A DNA stretch of 64,000 bases from Actinoallomurus sp963736325. Lineage in GTDB: Bacteria; Actinomycetota; Actinomycetes; Streptosporangiales; Streptosporangiaceae. A program made the position numbers and the translations under genes. Under the pieces are notes generated by a model. It saw only the letters and a program-made list of their open reading frames with translations. It was not told where the DNA came from and searched no databases. Below, piece by piece: positions 9,157 to 17,989 of this stretch. Positions within the stretch are counted from its first letter, which is position 1. Each line of letters opens with the position of its first letter. The DNA is taken from assembly GCA_963736325.1 (NCBI GenBank), contig CAVTOG010000009.1, positions 1 through 64,000 on the forward strand, written 5' to 3'.

Positions 9157-10311
9157 GTGACCGTATACGACGACCTGGTCGGGCAGGGGCCCGTCATCGA
9201 GCAGCTCGAGACGGCGGCGCGCGCAGGCGCGGCCGCCCTCGCGGGCGAGGCCGGCGGCGGGATGACGCACGCGTGGCTGTTCACCGGCCCGCCCGGATCC
9301 GGGCGGTCGGTGGCGGCGCGGGCGTTCGCCGCCGCGCTGCTCTGCCTCGACCAGGGCTGCGGCCACTGCGCCTCCTGCCACCAGGTGCTGTCCGGCACCC
9401 ACGCCGACGTCGAGGTCGTACGCCCGGCCGGGCTGTCGTACGGCGTGCGTGAGACCCGTGCGCTGGTCCTGCGCGCGGCGTCGTCGCCGACCGCGGGCCG
9501 GTGGCGGATCGTGCTGTTCGAGGACGCCGACCGCTCCACGGAGCAGGCCGCGAACGCCCTGCTCAAGGCCATCGAGGAGCCACCCGCCCGTACGGTCTGG
9601 CTGCTCTGCTCGCCCTCGCCGGACGACCTCGTGATCACCATCCGGTCCCGCTGCCGCCTCGTGACGTTGCGCACGCCTCCGGCCGGAGCCGTCGCCGACG
9701 TGCTCGTGCGACGGGACGGGATCGAGCCGGGTGTGGCAGCGGAGGCCGCACGTGCCGCGCAAGGCCACATCGGCCGCGCGCGGCGGCTGGCCACCGACGA
9801 GGAGGCGCGCCGCCGCAGGGCCGACGTGCTGGGCGTGCCGGGCCGTCTCACCGGGGTCGGTGCCGCCGTGATGGCCGCGGAGTCGCTCGTACGCGCCGCG
9901 GAGGCCGAGGCGAAGGCGTCGAGTTCCGAGCGCGACACCGAGGAGACCGTCGCGCTGCGCCAGGCCCTCGGCGAGAGTGCCAAGGGCCGTATGCCACGCG
10001 GCACCGCGGGGGCGCTGAAGGAGCTGGAAGACCGGCAGAAGTCCCGTGCCACCCGTATGAAACGCGACGCTCTCGACCGGGCGCTGCTCGACCTGGCGTC
10101 CTACTACCGCGACGCGCTCGCCGTGCAGCTCGGCGCCGGTGTCGAGCTGGTCAACGCCGACCGGTCGCGTGAGCTGCGGTCGGCCGGTGGAAGCCCCGAG
10201 GCCACCCTGCGGCGCCTCGAAGCGATCATGCATTGCCGCGAGCGGCTGGAGGCGAACGTCAACCCCCAGCTCGCGGTCGAGGCGATGGCGATGGCGCTCC
10301 GAAACGGTTGA
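9157..10311 (+). CDS. holB: DNA polymerase III delta' subunit (clamp-loader)
   Basis: 384 residues. AAA+ clamp-loader subunit: the P-loop position reads GPPGSGRSV, with Arg replacing the usual Lys, as expected for the non-hydrolysing delta' subunit. A four-cysteine zinc module follows (CLDQGCGHCASC), then NALLKAIEEPP and the arginine-finger motif SRC. The C-terminal part is the collar domain. The GTG start at 9157 lies seven bases after TAGGCT, a likely -10 box, so translation may be leaderless. Gene order tmk-holB is conserved in actinobacteria. Confidence 0.93.
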   Translation: MTVYDDLVGQGPVIEQLETAARAGAAALAGEAGGGMTHAWLFTGPPGSGRSVAARAFAAALLCLDQGCGHCASCHQVLSGTHADVEVVRPAGLSYGVRETRALVLRAASSPTAGRWRIVLFEDADRSTEQAANALLKAIEEPPARTVWLLCSPSPDDLVITIRSRCRLVTLRTPPAGAVADVLVRRDGIEPGVAAEAARAAQGHIGRARRLATDEEARRRRADVLGVPGRLTGVGAAVMAAESLVRAAEAEAKASSSERDTEETVALRQALGESAKGRMPRGTAGALKELEDRQKSRATRMKRDALDRALLDLASYYRDALAVQLGAGVELVNADRSRELRSAGGSPEATLRRLEAIMHCRERLEANVNPQLAVEAMAMALRNG

Positions 10312-10444
10312 CAGGACGCCCTGGCCGTAGTCGGCCAGCAGCCCCGCACGTCGTACCACTGGACACAGACGGTGTAAACCAACTCTTATGTCTCCATTGC
10401 CAGAGTTTTACTGGCACCTAACTGGAAGACACGGGAGGTGTGCA

Positions 10445-12157
10445 GTGCGGCGCGCCATCGCTCTCGTCGCCTGTGCCGTTGTCACAGCGGCACTCGCGGC
10501 ACCCGCTCAAGCGGGTCCTAGTTCAACGAAGACCAAGGGTCAGGAGACCGAATACGTCGTCCTCTACAAGGACGGCGTGTCCTTGGAGCAGGCGCACAAG
10601 GCCATGAAGGCCGCCGGTGGCACGATCGTCACCGAGAACAAGGCCGTCGGGGTCGCCACCGTACGGTCCACCAGCACCGGGTTCATCGCCGCCGCCCGCC
10701 GCCAGTCGGCGGTCGACGGCGTGGCGCCGAACCGCGCGGTCGGCGAAGCACCCCTCGCGGCGCGGGCGACGGCCCGCAAGAGCACGGCCGTCGAGAAGGA
10801 AGGCCGCGACCGCGCCGGCAAGGCCGCAAAGAAGAAGGTCAAGGGCGAGCCGCTGTCCGACGGACAGTGGGACATGAAGCAGATCCACGCGACCGCCGGC
10901 GGTTCGTACCGCGTCGAGCCCGGCGACCACCGCGTGCTGGTCGGCGTCATCGACACCGGCATCGACGGCACCCACCCCGACATCGCGCCGAACTTCGACC
11001 GGAAGCTCAGCCGCAACTTCACCATCGACATCCCGGTGGACGCCGACGGCACCGAGGTCGACGGGCCGTGCGAGCATCCGTCGTGCGTCGACCCGGTCGA
11101 CGAGGACGACAACGAGCACGGCACCCACGTCGCCTCGACGATCGCCTCGCCGATCAACAAGCTCGGCATCGCGGGCGTGGCGCCGGGCGTACGGCTCGTC
11201 AACGTACGGGCCGGCCAGGACTCCGGGTTCTTCTTCCTGCAGCCCGTGGTCGACGCCCTGACGTACTCGGCCGACGCCGGGATCGACGTCGTGAACATGT
11301 CGTTCTACACGGACCCGTGGCTGTTCAACTGCCCGGACAACCCGGCCGACTCGGCCGAGTACCAGGCCGAGCAGCGTACGGTCATCAAGGCGTCGGAGCG
11401 TGCGCTCGCCTACGCGCACCGGCACGGTGTGACCCTCGTCTCGGCGGCGGGCAACGGCGCGACGGACTACACCAAGACCATCGACGACGCCTCCAGCCCG
11501 GACTTCCCGGCGACGCCCGGTGAGGCGCCGTACGACCGCACCATCCCGCCGAGCTGCATCTCCGAGCCGAGCGAGGGCAAGAACGTCATCGCCATCTCGT
11601 CGACCGGCATCAGCACCCGCAAGTCGTACTACTCCGACTACGGCAACGGGTACGTCGCCGTGGCCGCGCCCGGCGGCGACAGCTATGACACCGCCGACGG
11701 CAAGGCCGACGTCACCCACGCCGTCCTCGCCGCCTACCCGAAGTCGCTGGCCGAGGCCCGAGGCGAACTCAACGCCGACGGCACGCCGAACGTCCCCTAC
11801 GTCGTCCGCGACTGCAAGGGCTCGACCTGCGCCTACTACCAGTACCTCCAGGGCACGTCGATGGCGTCGCCGCACGCCACCGGCGTCGTCGCGCTGATCG
11901 TCAGCCGGTACGGGCACCGCGACCCGGTGCACGGCGGGCTGACGCTCGACCCGAACATCGCCAAGGCGGTCCTGCAGGGCACGGCGAACGTGCACCCCTG
12001 CCCGACGCCCCGGTCGTACACCTACACCCGCCACGTACTCCAGGCGGACGGCACGTACAAAACCGTCATGACCACTCACACCTGTGAGGGTCCGGCCGGC
12101 CACAACGGCTTCTACGGGCACGGCATCATCGACGCCCTGCACGCCGTGGGCCACTAG
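10445..12157 (+). CDS. Secreted subtilisin-like serine protease (S8)
   Basis: 570 residues. The signal peptide ends ALAAPAQA at about residue 23. An I9-type propeptide follows (EYVVLYKDGVSLEQAHKAM). The catalytic triad is Asp170 in VIDTGIDGTHPD, His225 in EHGTHVAS and Ser472 in GTSMASPHATG. A Cys-containing insert lies between Asp and His (about 202-212), and others near SCIS and DCKGSTCAYYQ, so disulphides are likely outside the cell. GTG at 10445 is chosen because GGGAGG precedes it by six bases. A GC-rich terminator follows. Confidence 0.93.
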   Translation: MRRAIALVACAVVTAALAAPAQAGPSSTKTKGQETEYVVLYKDGVSLEQAHKAMKAAGGTIVTENKAVGVATVRSTSTGFIAAARRQSAVDGVAPNRAVGEAPLAARATARKSTAVEKEGRDRAGKAAKKKVKGEPLSDGQWDMKQIHATAGGSYRVEPGDHRVLVGVIDTGIDGTHPDIAPNFDRKLSRNFTIDIPVDADGTEVDGPCEHPSCVDPVDEDDNEHGTHVASTIASPINKLGIAGVAPGVRLVNVRAGQDSGFFFLQPVVDALTYSADAGIDVVNMSFYTDPWLFNCPDNPADSAEYQAEQRTVIKASERALAYAHRHGVTLVSAAGNGATDYTKTIDDASSPDFPATPGEAPYDRTIPPSCISEPSEGKNVIAISSTGISTRKSYYSDYGNGYVAVAAPGGDSYDTADGKADVTHAVLAAYPKSLAEARGELNADGTPNVPYVVRDCKGSTCAYYQYLQGTSMASPHATGVVALIVSRYGHRDPVHGGLTLDPNIAKAVLQGTANVHPCPTPRSYTYTRHVLQADGTYKTVMTTHTCEGPAGHNGFYGHGIIDALHAVGH

Positions 12158-12171
12158 GCACATCGCTCGAC

Positions 12172-12207
12172 GGGGCCCTCATCCTGCTCAGGCAGGGTGA
12201 GGGCCCC
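12172..12207. terminator. Hairpin terminator after the subtilase gene
   Basis: Arms GGGGCCCTCATCCTGC and GCAGGGTGAGGGCCCC (one G-T wobble) with a TCAG loop, followed by TCTTGTG. Only 26 bases precede the phosphatase start, so the next promoter overlaps or follows this hairpin. Confidence 0.75.
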
Positions 12208-12233
12208 TCTTGTGTCGTCCTAGGCTGGACCCC

Positions 12234-12704
12234 ATGCCGTACCGCGTCACGTTCGTCTGCACGGGCAACATCTGCCGCTCGCCGATGGCCGAGCACATCT
12301 TCCGCCGTCACGCCGAGGACGCGGGGCTCGACGTGGAGGTGGACAGCTCCGGCACCGACCGCTGGCACGTGGGCGACGCGGCCGACGAGCGTACGGTCGC
12401 GACCCTGCGCCGCGCCGGATACGCCTCCGCACACCGGGCCCGTCGGTTCGAGCCCTCGTGGTTCGAGCACTACGACCTGATCGTCGCGCTCGACCAGGGA
12501 CACCGGCGGGACCTGCTGCGCCTGGCCCCGGACGAGGCGGCCCGCGACAAGATCCGGCTCCTGCGGGAGTTCGACCCGGCCGCACGCGACCACGACGTCG
12601 CCGACCCGTACTACGGGCGAGGTTCGGCCTTCGAGGAGGTACGCGAGCAGATCGAGGCCGCCGTCCCCGGCCTCCTCGTGCACGTACGGGCCGCGCTCGC
12701 CTGA
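12234..12704 (+). CDS. Low-molecular-weight protein-tyrosine-phosphatase family protein
   Basis: 156 residues. The P-loop FVCTGNICRSPMAEHIF puts the nucleophile at Cys9 and the anion-binding Arg at 15; the general-acid loop DPYYG is near residue 124. ATG at 12234 is preceded at seven bases by TAGGCT, suggesting a leaderless transcript. The gene shares an operon with a TetR regulator and a fructosamine-kinase homologue. In bacteria and plants some LMW-PTP proteins next to such kinases act on ketosamine/ribulosamine phosphates, not on phosphotyrosine, so a sugar-adduct repair role is a strong alternative to signalling (inference from family knowledge). Confidence 0.9.
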   Translation: MPYRVTFVCTGNICRSPMAEHIFRRHAEDAGLDVEVDSSGTDRWHVGDAADERTVATLRRAGYASAHRARRFEPSWFEHYDLIVALDQGHRRDLLRLAPDEAARDKIRLLREFDPAARDHDVADPYYGRGSAFEEVREQIEAAVPGLLVHVRAALA

Positions 12705-13270
12705 TGGGAGGTCCGGCATTGTTCGACGAGGACCAGATTCTCGACGCCGCACTCGGAGTGGTCGCCCGCAGCGGCCCGCCGGCGGCGACGATCGCCGCGA
12801 TCGCCGACGAGCTCGGCGCGCCGGTCGGATCGGTCTACCAGCACTTCCGCTCCCGCGACCAGGTATTAGCCCACCTGTGGATCCGTACGGTCCGAAGGTT
12901 CCAGGAGGGGTTCGTACGGGTCCTGGAGTCACTTCCCGCGGAAGAGGCCGCGCTGTACGTCACACGCTGGTGCCGCGCGCACCTCGCCGAGGCGCGGGTG
13001 CTCGTCCTGTACCGCCGCGAGGACCTGGTGGTCAGCTGGCCCGAGGCTCTCGGGAAGGACCTGGCCACGCTCGACGACCCGATCGAGGCGGCGATCGGCG
13101 GCGTCGCACGCCGCCGGTACGGCTTAGTGGACGAGCGCTCCGCGGGCCGGGTGGCGTTCGCCGTGATCGACGTCCCCTACGCGGTGGTCCGGCGGTATCT
13201 GGCGGCGGACGCGGCGCCGCCGGACGAGATCGACGAGTACGTCCTCGCAGCCGGACGCGCGGTGCTCTGA
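12704..13270 (+). CDS. TetR-family transcriptional regulator
   Basis: 188 residues. The N-terminal helix-turn-helix reads AATIAAIADELGAPVGSVYQHFRSRDQVLAHL (seen in two overlapping pieces, about residues 25-56), the standard TetR DNA-binding domain with YxHF. The C-terminal domain is short and all-helical with no clear ligand clue. ATG overlaps the phosphatase stop by one base (TGATG), so translation is coupled. It probably controls this three-gene operon; no obvious palindromic operator was found in the short upstream region. Confidence 0.87.
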   Translation: MGGPALFDEDQILDAALGVVARSGPPAATIAAIADELGAPVGSVYQHFRSRDQVLAHLWIRTVRRFQEGFVRVLESLPAEEAALYVTRWCRAHLAEARVLVLYRREDLVVSWPEALGKDLATLDDPIEAAIGGVARRRYGLVDERSAGRVAFAVIDVPYAVVRRYLAADAAPPDEIDEYVLAAGRAVL

Positions 13271-13274
13271 TCTC

Positions 13275-14120
13275 ATGGCACCTGTGAGACGCCTGCTGGA
13301 CACGCCCGTGGTCGAGGAGGTCGACCTGGGCACCGGCCACGACTGGACCCTCCGGCGGGTCATCCTCGCCGACGGGCGCACCGTCTTCATGAAGAAGAGC
13401 CGGCTCGACGGGGTCTTCGACGCCGAGGCCGCCGGGCTGCGCTGGCTCCGCGACGGCTGGCAGAACGCCGCCGGGCCGTCGCCCGTGCCGGAGGTGCTCG
13501 CCGCCGACCGTACGACGCTCGTGCTGCCCTGGGTGGACACCCGGCAGGCCACACCCGCCGCCGCCGAGCGGTTCGGGCGCGAACTGGCCATGCTGCACGG
13601 CTCCGGCGCCGGCTTTTACGGTGCTCCGTGGGACGGATATATCGCGACCCTGCCGCTCGACAACACGAGGGGCGACTCGTGGCCCGAGTGGTACGGCGAA
13701 CGCCGCGTCCTTCCCTACCTGCGCATGGCGGTGGACCATGGCGTGATGTCCGGCCGCGACGCCGCCGAGATCGAGCGCGCCGTCGAGCGGATCCCCGGCG
13801 CGGCCGGGCCGCCCGAGCCGCCGGCACGGATCCACGGCGACCTGTGGTCCGGCAACGTCCTGTGGGCCGACGGGCGCGCGCTGATCGTCGACCCGGCCGC
13901 CCACGGCGGCCACCGCGAGACCGACCTGGCCATGCTGGCCCTCTTCGGAGCGCCGTACCTGGAGCGGATCCTCGCCGGGTACGAGGAGGTGTCACCGCTC
14001 GCGGCGGGCCGGCGGTCACGGGTGCCGCTTCACCAGCTGCACCCGCTGCTCGTCCACGTCGTCCTGTACGGCGCGGCCTACCGCGAACAGGCCCTGCGGG
14101 CCGCACGCGCCATTCCGTGA
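13275..14120 (+). CDS. Fructosamine/ketosamine 3-kinase family protein
   Basis: 281 residues, APH-like kinase fold. Visible motifs are the Lys in VFMKKS (about 38), the catalytic loop RIHGDLWSGNVLW (about 186-198) with Asp, and the metal-binding IVDPAAHGGHRETDLAM (about 205-221). HGDLWSGN and DPA-x-GxxExD are hallmarks of the fructosamine-3-kinase family, which phosphorylates sugar adducts on amines so that they fall off. It sits four bases after the TetR gene and in one operon with the LMW phosphatase, fitting a protein or metabolite deglycation unit. Confidence 0.9.
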   Translation: MAPVRRLLDTPVVEEVDLGTGHDWTLRRVILADGRTVFMKKSRLDGVFDAEAAGLRWLRDGWQNAAGPSPVPEVLAADRTTLVLPWVDTRQATPAAAERFGRELAMLHGSGAGFYGAPWDGYIATLPLDNTRGDSWPEWYGERRVLPYLRMAVDHGVMSGRDAAEIERAVERIPGAAGPPEPPARIHGDLWSGNVLWADGRALIVDPAAHGGHRETDLAMLALFGAPYLERILAGYEEVSPLAAGRRSRVPLHQLHPLLVHVVLYGAAYREQALRAARAIP

Positions 14121-14151
14121 TCATCCAGGGGCGGGGAGCCTGGATGATCAC
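14117..14151. terminator. Perfect inverted repeat between convergent genes
   Basis: 13-bp perfect arms (GTGATCATCCAGG and complement) with a 9-nt loop. The left arm overlaps the kinase stop codon and the right arm ends 12 bases before the GH92 stop, so it can serve both genes. Confidence 0.7.
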
Positions 14152-14163
14152 GGATCGCGGGTT

Positions 14164-16908
14164 CTACGGCAGCGTCCACTGCTGGGCGGCGCTGCCGTTG
14201 CAGGTGTAGATCTGCAGCTGTGTGCCGTCCGTCGTGCTGCTGTTCGGGTCGTCCAGGCACTTGCCGGACTCCGGGTTGGTCAGCGCCTTCGTGGACGATG
14301 TGAAAGTCCACTTCTGCGCGCCGGAGGTGTTGCAGTCCCAGAGCTGCACCTTCGTGCCGTCCGCCGTGCCGCTGTTGCTGACGTCCAGGCACTTGCCGAA
14401 CGCCGTCAGCGTCCCGTCGCCCTGCACCACCCACTTCTCGGCGTTGGTCCCGTTGCATCCGTAGATCTGGACCGGAGTGCCGTTGGAGGTGCCGCTCTGC
14501 TTCACGTCCGCGCACTTACCGGCGATGGCGGACGCGAGCGGGCCGCCCACGGGGCCGGTCCCGGCTCCGCTGCCTGGGTAGGACGGCGGCGCCGAGGAGG
14601 CCCCGGTCGCCCAGGAGGTGTTCGCGGTGGTGCCCAGGGTCAGGTCGAGCGTGCCTCCGGAGCCGACCGCCGAGGGCGGCAGGTAGGCGTTGTTCCAGCT
14701 GCCGCCGTTCCACGACGCGCTCTGCACGTACGGGGCGTTGGTCGCGGCCTGAGGTGCGTTGATCGTCAGCTTGCCGCCGGTGCTCAGCGTGATGACGACC
14801 TGCGTGAACTGCGGGCTGCCCAGCGCGAGGTCCGCGGTGCCCGGCGTCTCGGGGAAGACGCCCATCGCCGACCAGACGTACCAGGCGCTCATCGTTCCCA
14901 GGTCGTCGTTGCCGACGCCCCAGCCGGTCGGGGAGTCCGGCCACAGCTGGTTCTGGACGTTGCGGATGACCGACTGGGTCTTCCACGGCTGCCCGACGTA
15001 GTCGTACTCCCAGGGCAGCTCGACGCTGGGCTCATTGCCGAGGTCGGCGTGGTCGCCGCCACTGCCGTTGAAGGCCCCGAGGACATGGTCGAGGTAGGAC
15101 ACCATCGCCGCGTTGCCGCCCTTGGCGTCGGCGAGGCCGCGCACGTTGAACGGCACCATGCCCGTGTACTGCCACGACGTGCCCTCGACCATGTCCGTGC
15201 CACTGGTCGGGCTGAACCCGCCGGCCCACGTGCCGCTGGCGATCTTCGGCTGCATGAAGCCGCTGGGGTTGAGCAGGTTCTTCCAGGCCTGGGCGCGGTC
15301 GACGAACTTCTTCTGGTTCGCGGTGTCGCCGAGCGCTCCGGCGAACGCCCCGAGCGCGAAGTCGGCCGTGTTGTACTCCAGCGTCGTCGACACCGAACCG
15401 TAGAAGTTGCAGCAGCCGTACGACCCGTCGTTCGGCAGGTATCCGACGCTGCTGAGGAAGTTCAGACCGGGCCGGTCGTTGTTGGTGGCGGTGGCCTGGT
15501 GGATCATCGCGTTCTTGGCCGCGGCCGTGTCGAAGTCCCTGCCGCCGAACGCGTAGATGTCGGCGATGATCGAGGCGGCCGGGTCGCCGACCATCACGTA
15601 CGACTCGCCGTTGGCCTGCGACCACTTGGGCAGCTGGCCGCCCTGCGCGTAGTCGTTGACCGCCGACTGCGCCACGTCACTCGCCTGCGCGGGCGCGATC
15701 ATGCCGATGAGCTGGGCCTGGCTCCGGTAGATGTCCCAGCCGGAATAGTTGGCGTACTGGGCGTGCCCCGAGGCGGCCGTGTGCACGGCGTTGTCGAAGC
15801 CCATGTACTGCCCGTTGGTGTCGCTGAAGACGTTCGGGTGCAGCAGCGCGTGGTAGAGCGCCGTGTAGAAGACGTGCTGCTGAGCGGTGGTGCCGCCGGA
15901 CGTCTGGATCTTCCCCAGCACGGTGTTCCACGCGTTGTGCGCGGCCGTACGTGTGCCGTCGAAGTCGAAGCCCGGGACCTCAGCGTCGCGGTTGTCCTTG
16001 GCGTTCGCGTCCGAGGTGTAGGAGATGCCGACGCGGGCGTTCACGACGTGGTCGCTCGTCGTGTCGAACGTCAGGTAGCCGCCGTTCGCCGCCGCGAGCG
16101 GCTTGATCTGCGCCTTCTGCTTACCGTGCAGCACCGGCCTGCCGGCCTTCTCGGCGGCGTGCTGCGAGGTGCTCTTCCGCGTTCGGGTGGCGGTCGACTT
16201 GAGTGCGGCCTTCTTCTCGCCGGCCTTGACGTCCCCGGCGAGCCAGGTGCCCGTGGTGAACGCCTGGTCGAACTTGACCGAGAAGTGGACGGTGTAGGTA
16301 TTGCCGGCGCCGCAGAAGTGCCCGCTGGTCACCGCCCCCTGGACTTCCGTATTGCTGACGACCTGCCAGTCGGTGGCGTAGTCGCCGTTCTGGCTGCCCG
16401 TCAGCTTGAACAGCAGGTTCGCCTGCGTGGTGGACGGGAACGTGAAGCGGCCGATGCCGCCACGCTTCGTCGTGGTCAGCTCGCTCTTCACACCGTTGCC
16501 GAGGGTCACGCCGTAGTAGCCGGGGGAGGCCGACTCATTGGCGTGGCTGTAGGACGAGCTCGCCGAGCCCGGATTACTGATCGCGCCGGTCGTCGGCATG
16601 ATCGGGACGTCGCCGTACGCTCCGCAGCCGGGCCCGGCGATGTGGGTCAGGCTGAACCCGATGATCGTGGGGCTGTTGTAGGAGTACCCGCCGCCCTGCG
16701 TGCGGTCGGCGGTGTCGGGGCTCCACTGGGTCATGCCGAACGGCACGTCGGCGCCCGGGAAGTCGTTGGCCCCGTTCGTGGTGCCGAGCAGCGGATTGAC
16801 GAGAGAGGCGGGGTCGGAGACGGCGGCCTGTGCCTGGGCGGGCAGGAACAGGGCGGCGACGACCGTGGTGGCGGCCACGATCACGCCGAGGGGTCTGGGT
16901 AGGGCCAT
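14164..16908 (-). CDS. Secreted GH92 alpha-mannosidase with C-terminal ricin-B lectin domain
   Basis: 914 residues. The signal peptide ends LPAQAQA (about residue 28). The GH92 N-domain starts VNPLLGTTNGANDFPGADVP and continues with the family phrases GFSLTHIAGPGC and YNNS-like YSGWDIYRSQ. The catalytic (alpha/alpha)6 part holds the acid motif GNEPSVELPW and the base motif GNDDLGTMSAWY. These calcium-dependent enzymes trim alpha-mannosides from glycans. A Gly/Pro/Ser linker leads to a ricin-type beta-trefoil (about 785-914) with three subdomains, each having GKC(A/L)D and a final (E/Q)(K/Q)W. ATG at 16908 is chosen for its AAGGG at good spacing and the immediate signal peptide. A LacI-type operator lies 25 bases upstream, suggesting sugar-responsive control. 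Confidence 0.93.
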   Translation of the reverse strand: MALPRPLGVIVAATTVVAALFLPAQAQAAVSDPASLVNPLLGTTNGANDFPGADVPFGMTQWSPDTADRTQGGGYSYNSPTIIGFSLTHIAGPGCGAYGDVPIMPTTGAISNPGSASSSYSHANESASPGYYGVTLGNGVKSELTTTKRGGIGRFTFPSTTQANLLFKLTGSQNGDYATDWQVVSNTEVQGAVTSGHFCGAGNTYTVHFSVKFDQAFTTGTWLAGDVKAGEKKAALKSTATRTRKSTSQHAAEKAGRPVLHGKQKAQIKPLAAANGGYLTFDTTSDHVVNARVGISYTSDANAKDNRDAEVPGFDFDGTRTAAHNAWNTVLGKIQTSGGTTAQQHVFYTALYHALLHPNVFSDTNGQYMGFDNAVHTAASGHAQYANYSGWDIYRSQAQLIGMIAPAQASDVAQSAVNDYAQGGQLPKWSQANGESYVMVGDPAASIIADIYAFGGRDFDTAAAKNAMIHQATATNNDRPGLNFLSSVGYLPNDGSYGCCNFYGSVSTTLEYNTADFALGAFAGALGDTANQKKFVDRAQAWKNLLNPSGFMQPKIASGTWAGGFSPTSGTDMVEGTSWQYTGMVPFNVRGLADAKGGNAAMVSYLDHVLGAFNGSGGDHADLGNEPSVELPWEYDYVGQPWKTQSVIRNVQNQLWPDSPTGWGVGNDDLGTMSAWYVWSAMGVFPETPGTADLALGSPQFTQVVITLSTGGKLTINAPQAATNAPYVQSASWNGGSWNNAYLPPSAVGSGGTLDLTLGTTANTSWATGASSAPPSYPGSGAGTGPVGGPLASAIAGKCADVKQSGTSNGTPVQIYGCNGTNAEKWVVQGDGTLTAFGKCLDVSNSGTADGTKVQLWDCNTSGAQKWTFTSSTKALTNPESGKCLDDPNSSTTDGTQLQIYTCNGSAAQQWTLP

Positions 16909-16932
16909 GCCGGTGCCCTTTCGCGGCGGGGA

Positions 16933-16946
16933 TGACAACGTTGTCA
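16933..16946. promoter_or_regulatory. Perfect palindromic LacI-family-type operator
   Basis: TGACAACGTTGTCA is a perfect 14-bp palindrome with central CG, the typical LacI/GalR operator form, lying 25-38 bases upstream of the GH92 start codon where it would block or overlap the promoter. The regulator is not encoded in this window. Confidence 0.7.
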
Positions 16947-17047
16947 ACTACTCGTATGACGGCAGGGAAGATCGGTCAAGAGCTGTGTCACCACCTGGCC
17001 ATCGCCCGGCCGGGCCCGACGATCAGGGCGCGTAGGCTGACCGCTAG

Positions 17048-17923
17048 GTGACCCGACGGCGGACGGAGCGAATCTTGAGCATGATGATGGCCGTCAGCTT
17101 CACGAGGTACGGGCGGCTCTACTACCTCGACCCCGGTACGTACTCCCCTAAAGTCGGCGACAAGGTGCTCGTCCCCACGGACGGCGGCACCGAGGTGGCC
17201 GAATGCATCTGGGCGCCGCAGTACGTCTCCGAAGACGTCGGCGGCCTGCCCGTCTGCGCCGGCATGGCAGCCGACGAGGACCTGGCCCGCGACGAGACCA
17301 ACCGTCGCCGCCGCGCCGAGTCGCGCTCCATCGCCAAGAAGCTGATCCGCAAGCACGAGCTCCCGATGAAGGTGATCGGGATCGACTACCTCGACCACGA
17401 GAACGTCTTCAAGATCTACTTCACCGCACCGCACCGGGTGGACTTCCGCGCGCTCGTACGCGACCTGGCGCGCTCGATGAAGGCACGGGTCGAGCTCCGC
17501 CAGGTCGGCCCGCGCGACGAGGCCCGCCTGCAGGGCGGCATCGGCCCCTGCGGCCGCGACCTGTGCTGCGCGACGTTCCTCAAGGACTTCGAGCCCGTCT
17601 CCGTACGGATGGCCAAGGACCAGGACCTCCCCGTCAACCCGCTGCGCATCGCCGGCGCCTGCGGCCGCCTCATGTGCTGCCTGAAGTACGAGCACCCGCT
17701 CTACATCGAGGCCAAGGAGCGCATGCCAAGGCTCGGCGAACGCGTCCAGACACCATCGGGCAGCGGCCAGGTCGTCGGCCACAACGTGCCGTCCGACTCC
17801 GTCAACGTACGTCTCGACGGCGGCCAGAAGTGCGCCTGCCCGGTCGCGTCCGTCTGCTCACCGCGCCGCCAGCACGACGAGCAGTATGGCGACAATCAGG
17901 ATGACTCGCCGCACGCTGGGTAA
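17048..17923 (+). CDS. PSP1 C-terminal domain protein (RicT/YaaT-like)
   Basis: 291 residues if GTG 17048 is the start; the family-conserved part begins MMAVSFTRYGRLYYLDPG, so ATG 17084 (or 17081) is an alternative. The PSP1 core has the two cysteine motifs CGRDLCC (about 174-180) and CGRLMCCLKYE (about 205-215), known in RicT homologues to help bind Fe-S clusters with partner proteins and to influence RNase-dependent mRNA maturation in Bacillus. The tail is rich in Asp/Gln/His and poorly conserved. A TAGGCT box nine bases before GTG 17048 supports a leaderless start there. In many actinobacteria the gene lies near holB, as here. Confidence 0.87.
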   Translation: MTRRRTERILSMMMAVSFTRYGRLYYLDPGTYSPKVGDKVLVPTDGGTEVAECIWAPQYVSEDVGGLPVCAGMAADEDLARDETNRRRRAESRSIAKKLIRKHELPMKVIGIDYLDHENVFKIYFTAPHRVDFRALVRDLARSMKARVELRQVGPRDEARLQGGIGPCGRDLCCATFLKDFEPVSVRMAKDQDLPVNPLRIAGACGRLMCCLKYEHPLYIEAKERMPRLGERVQTPSGSGQVVGHNVPSDSVNVRLDGGQKCACPVASVCSPRRQHDEQYGDNQDDSPHAG

Positions 17924-17989
17924 CGGGGTCGTGCCGGGCAGTGAGGTTAGGCTGCCTGCGAACATACCGGCGACCAGAACGGCAACGGC

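Noticed and set aside
7300..10359. Very long minus-strand open frame (about 1,019 codons) opposite the MFS-Tmk and holB genes
   Set aside because: It is a mirror of high-GC codon bias: composition is Arg/Asp/His/Gly-rich with no domain, and both plus-strand genes are clearly recognised.
15049..16902. 617-codon plus-strand open frame across the GH92 gene
   Set aside because: Antisense shadow; low-complexity Val/Arg/Gly protein without motifs, while the minus strand encodes a complete GH92-ricin protein.
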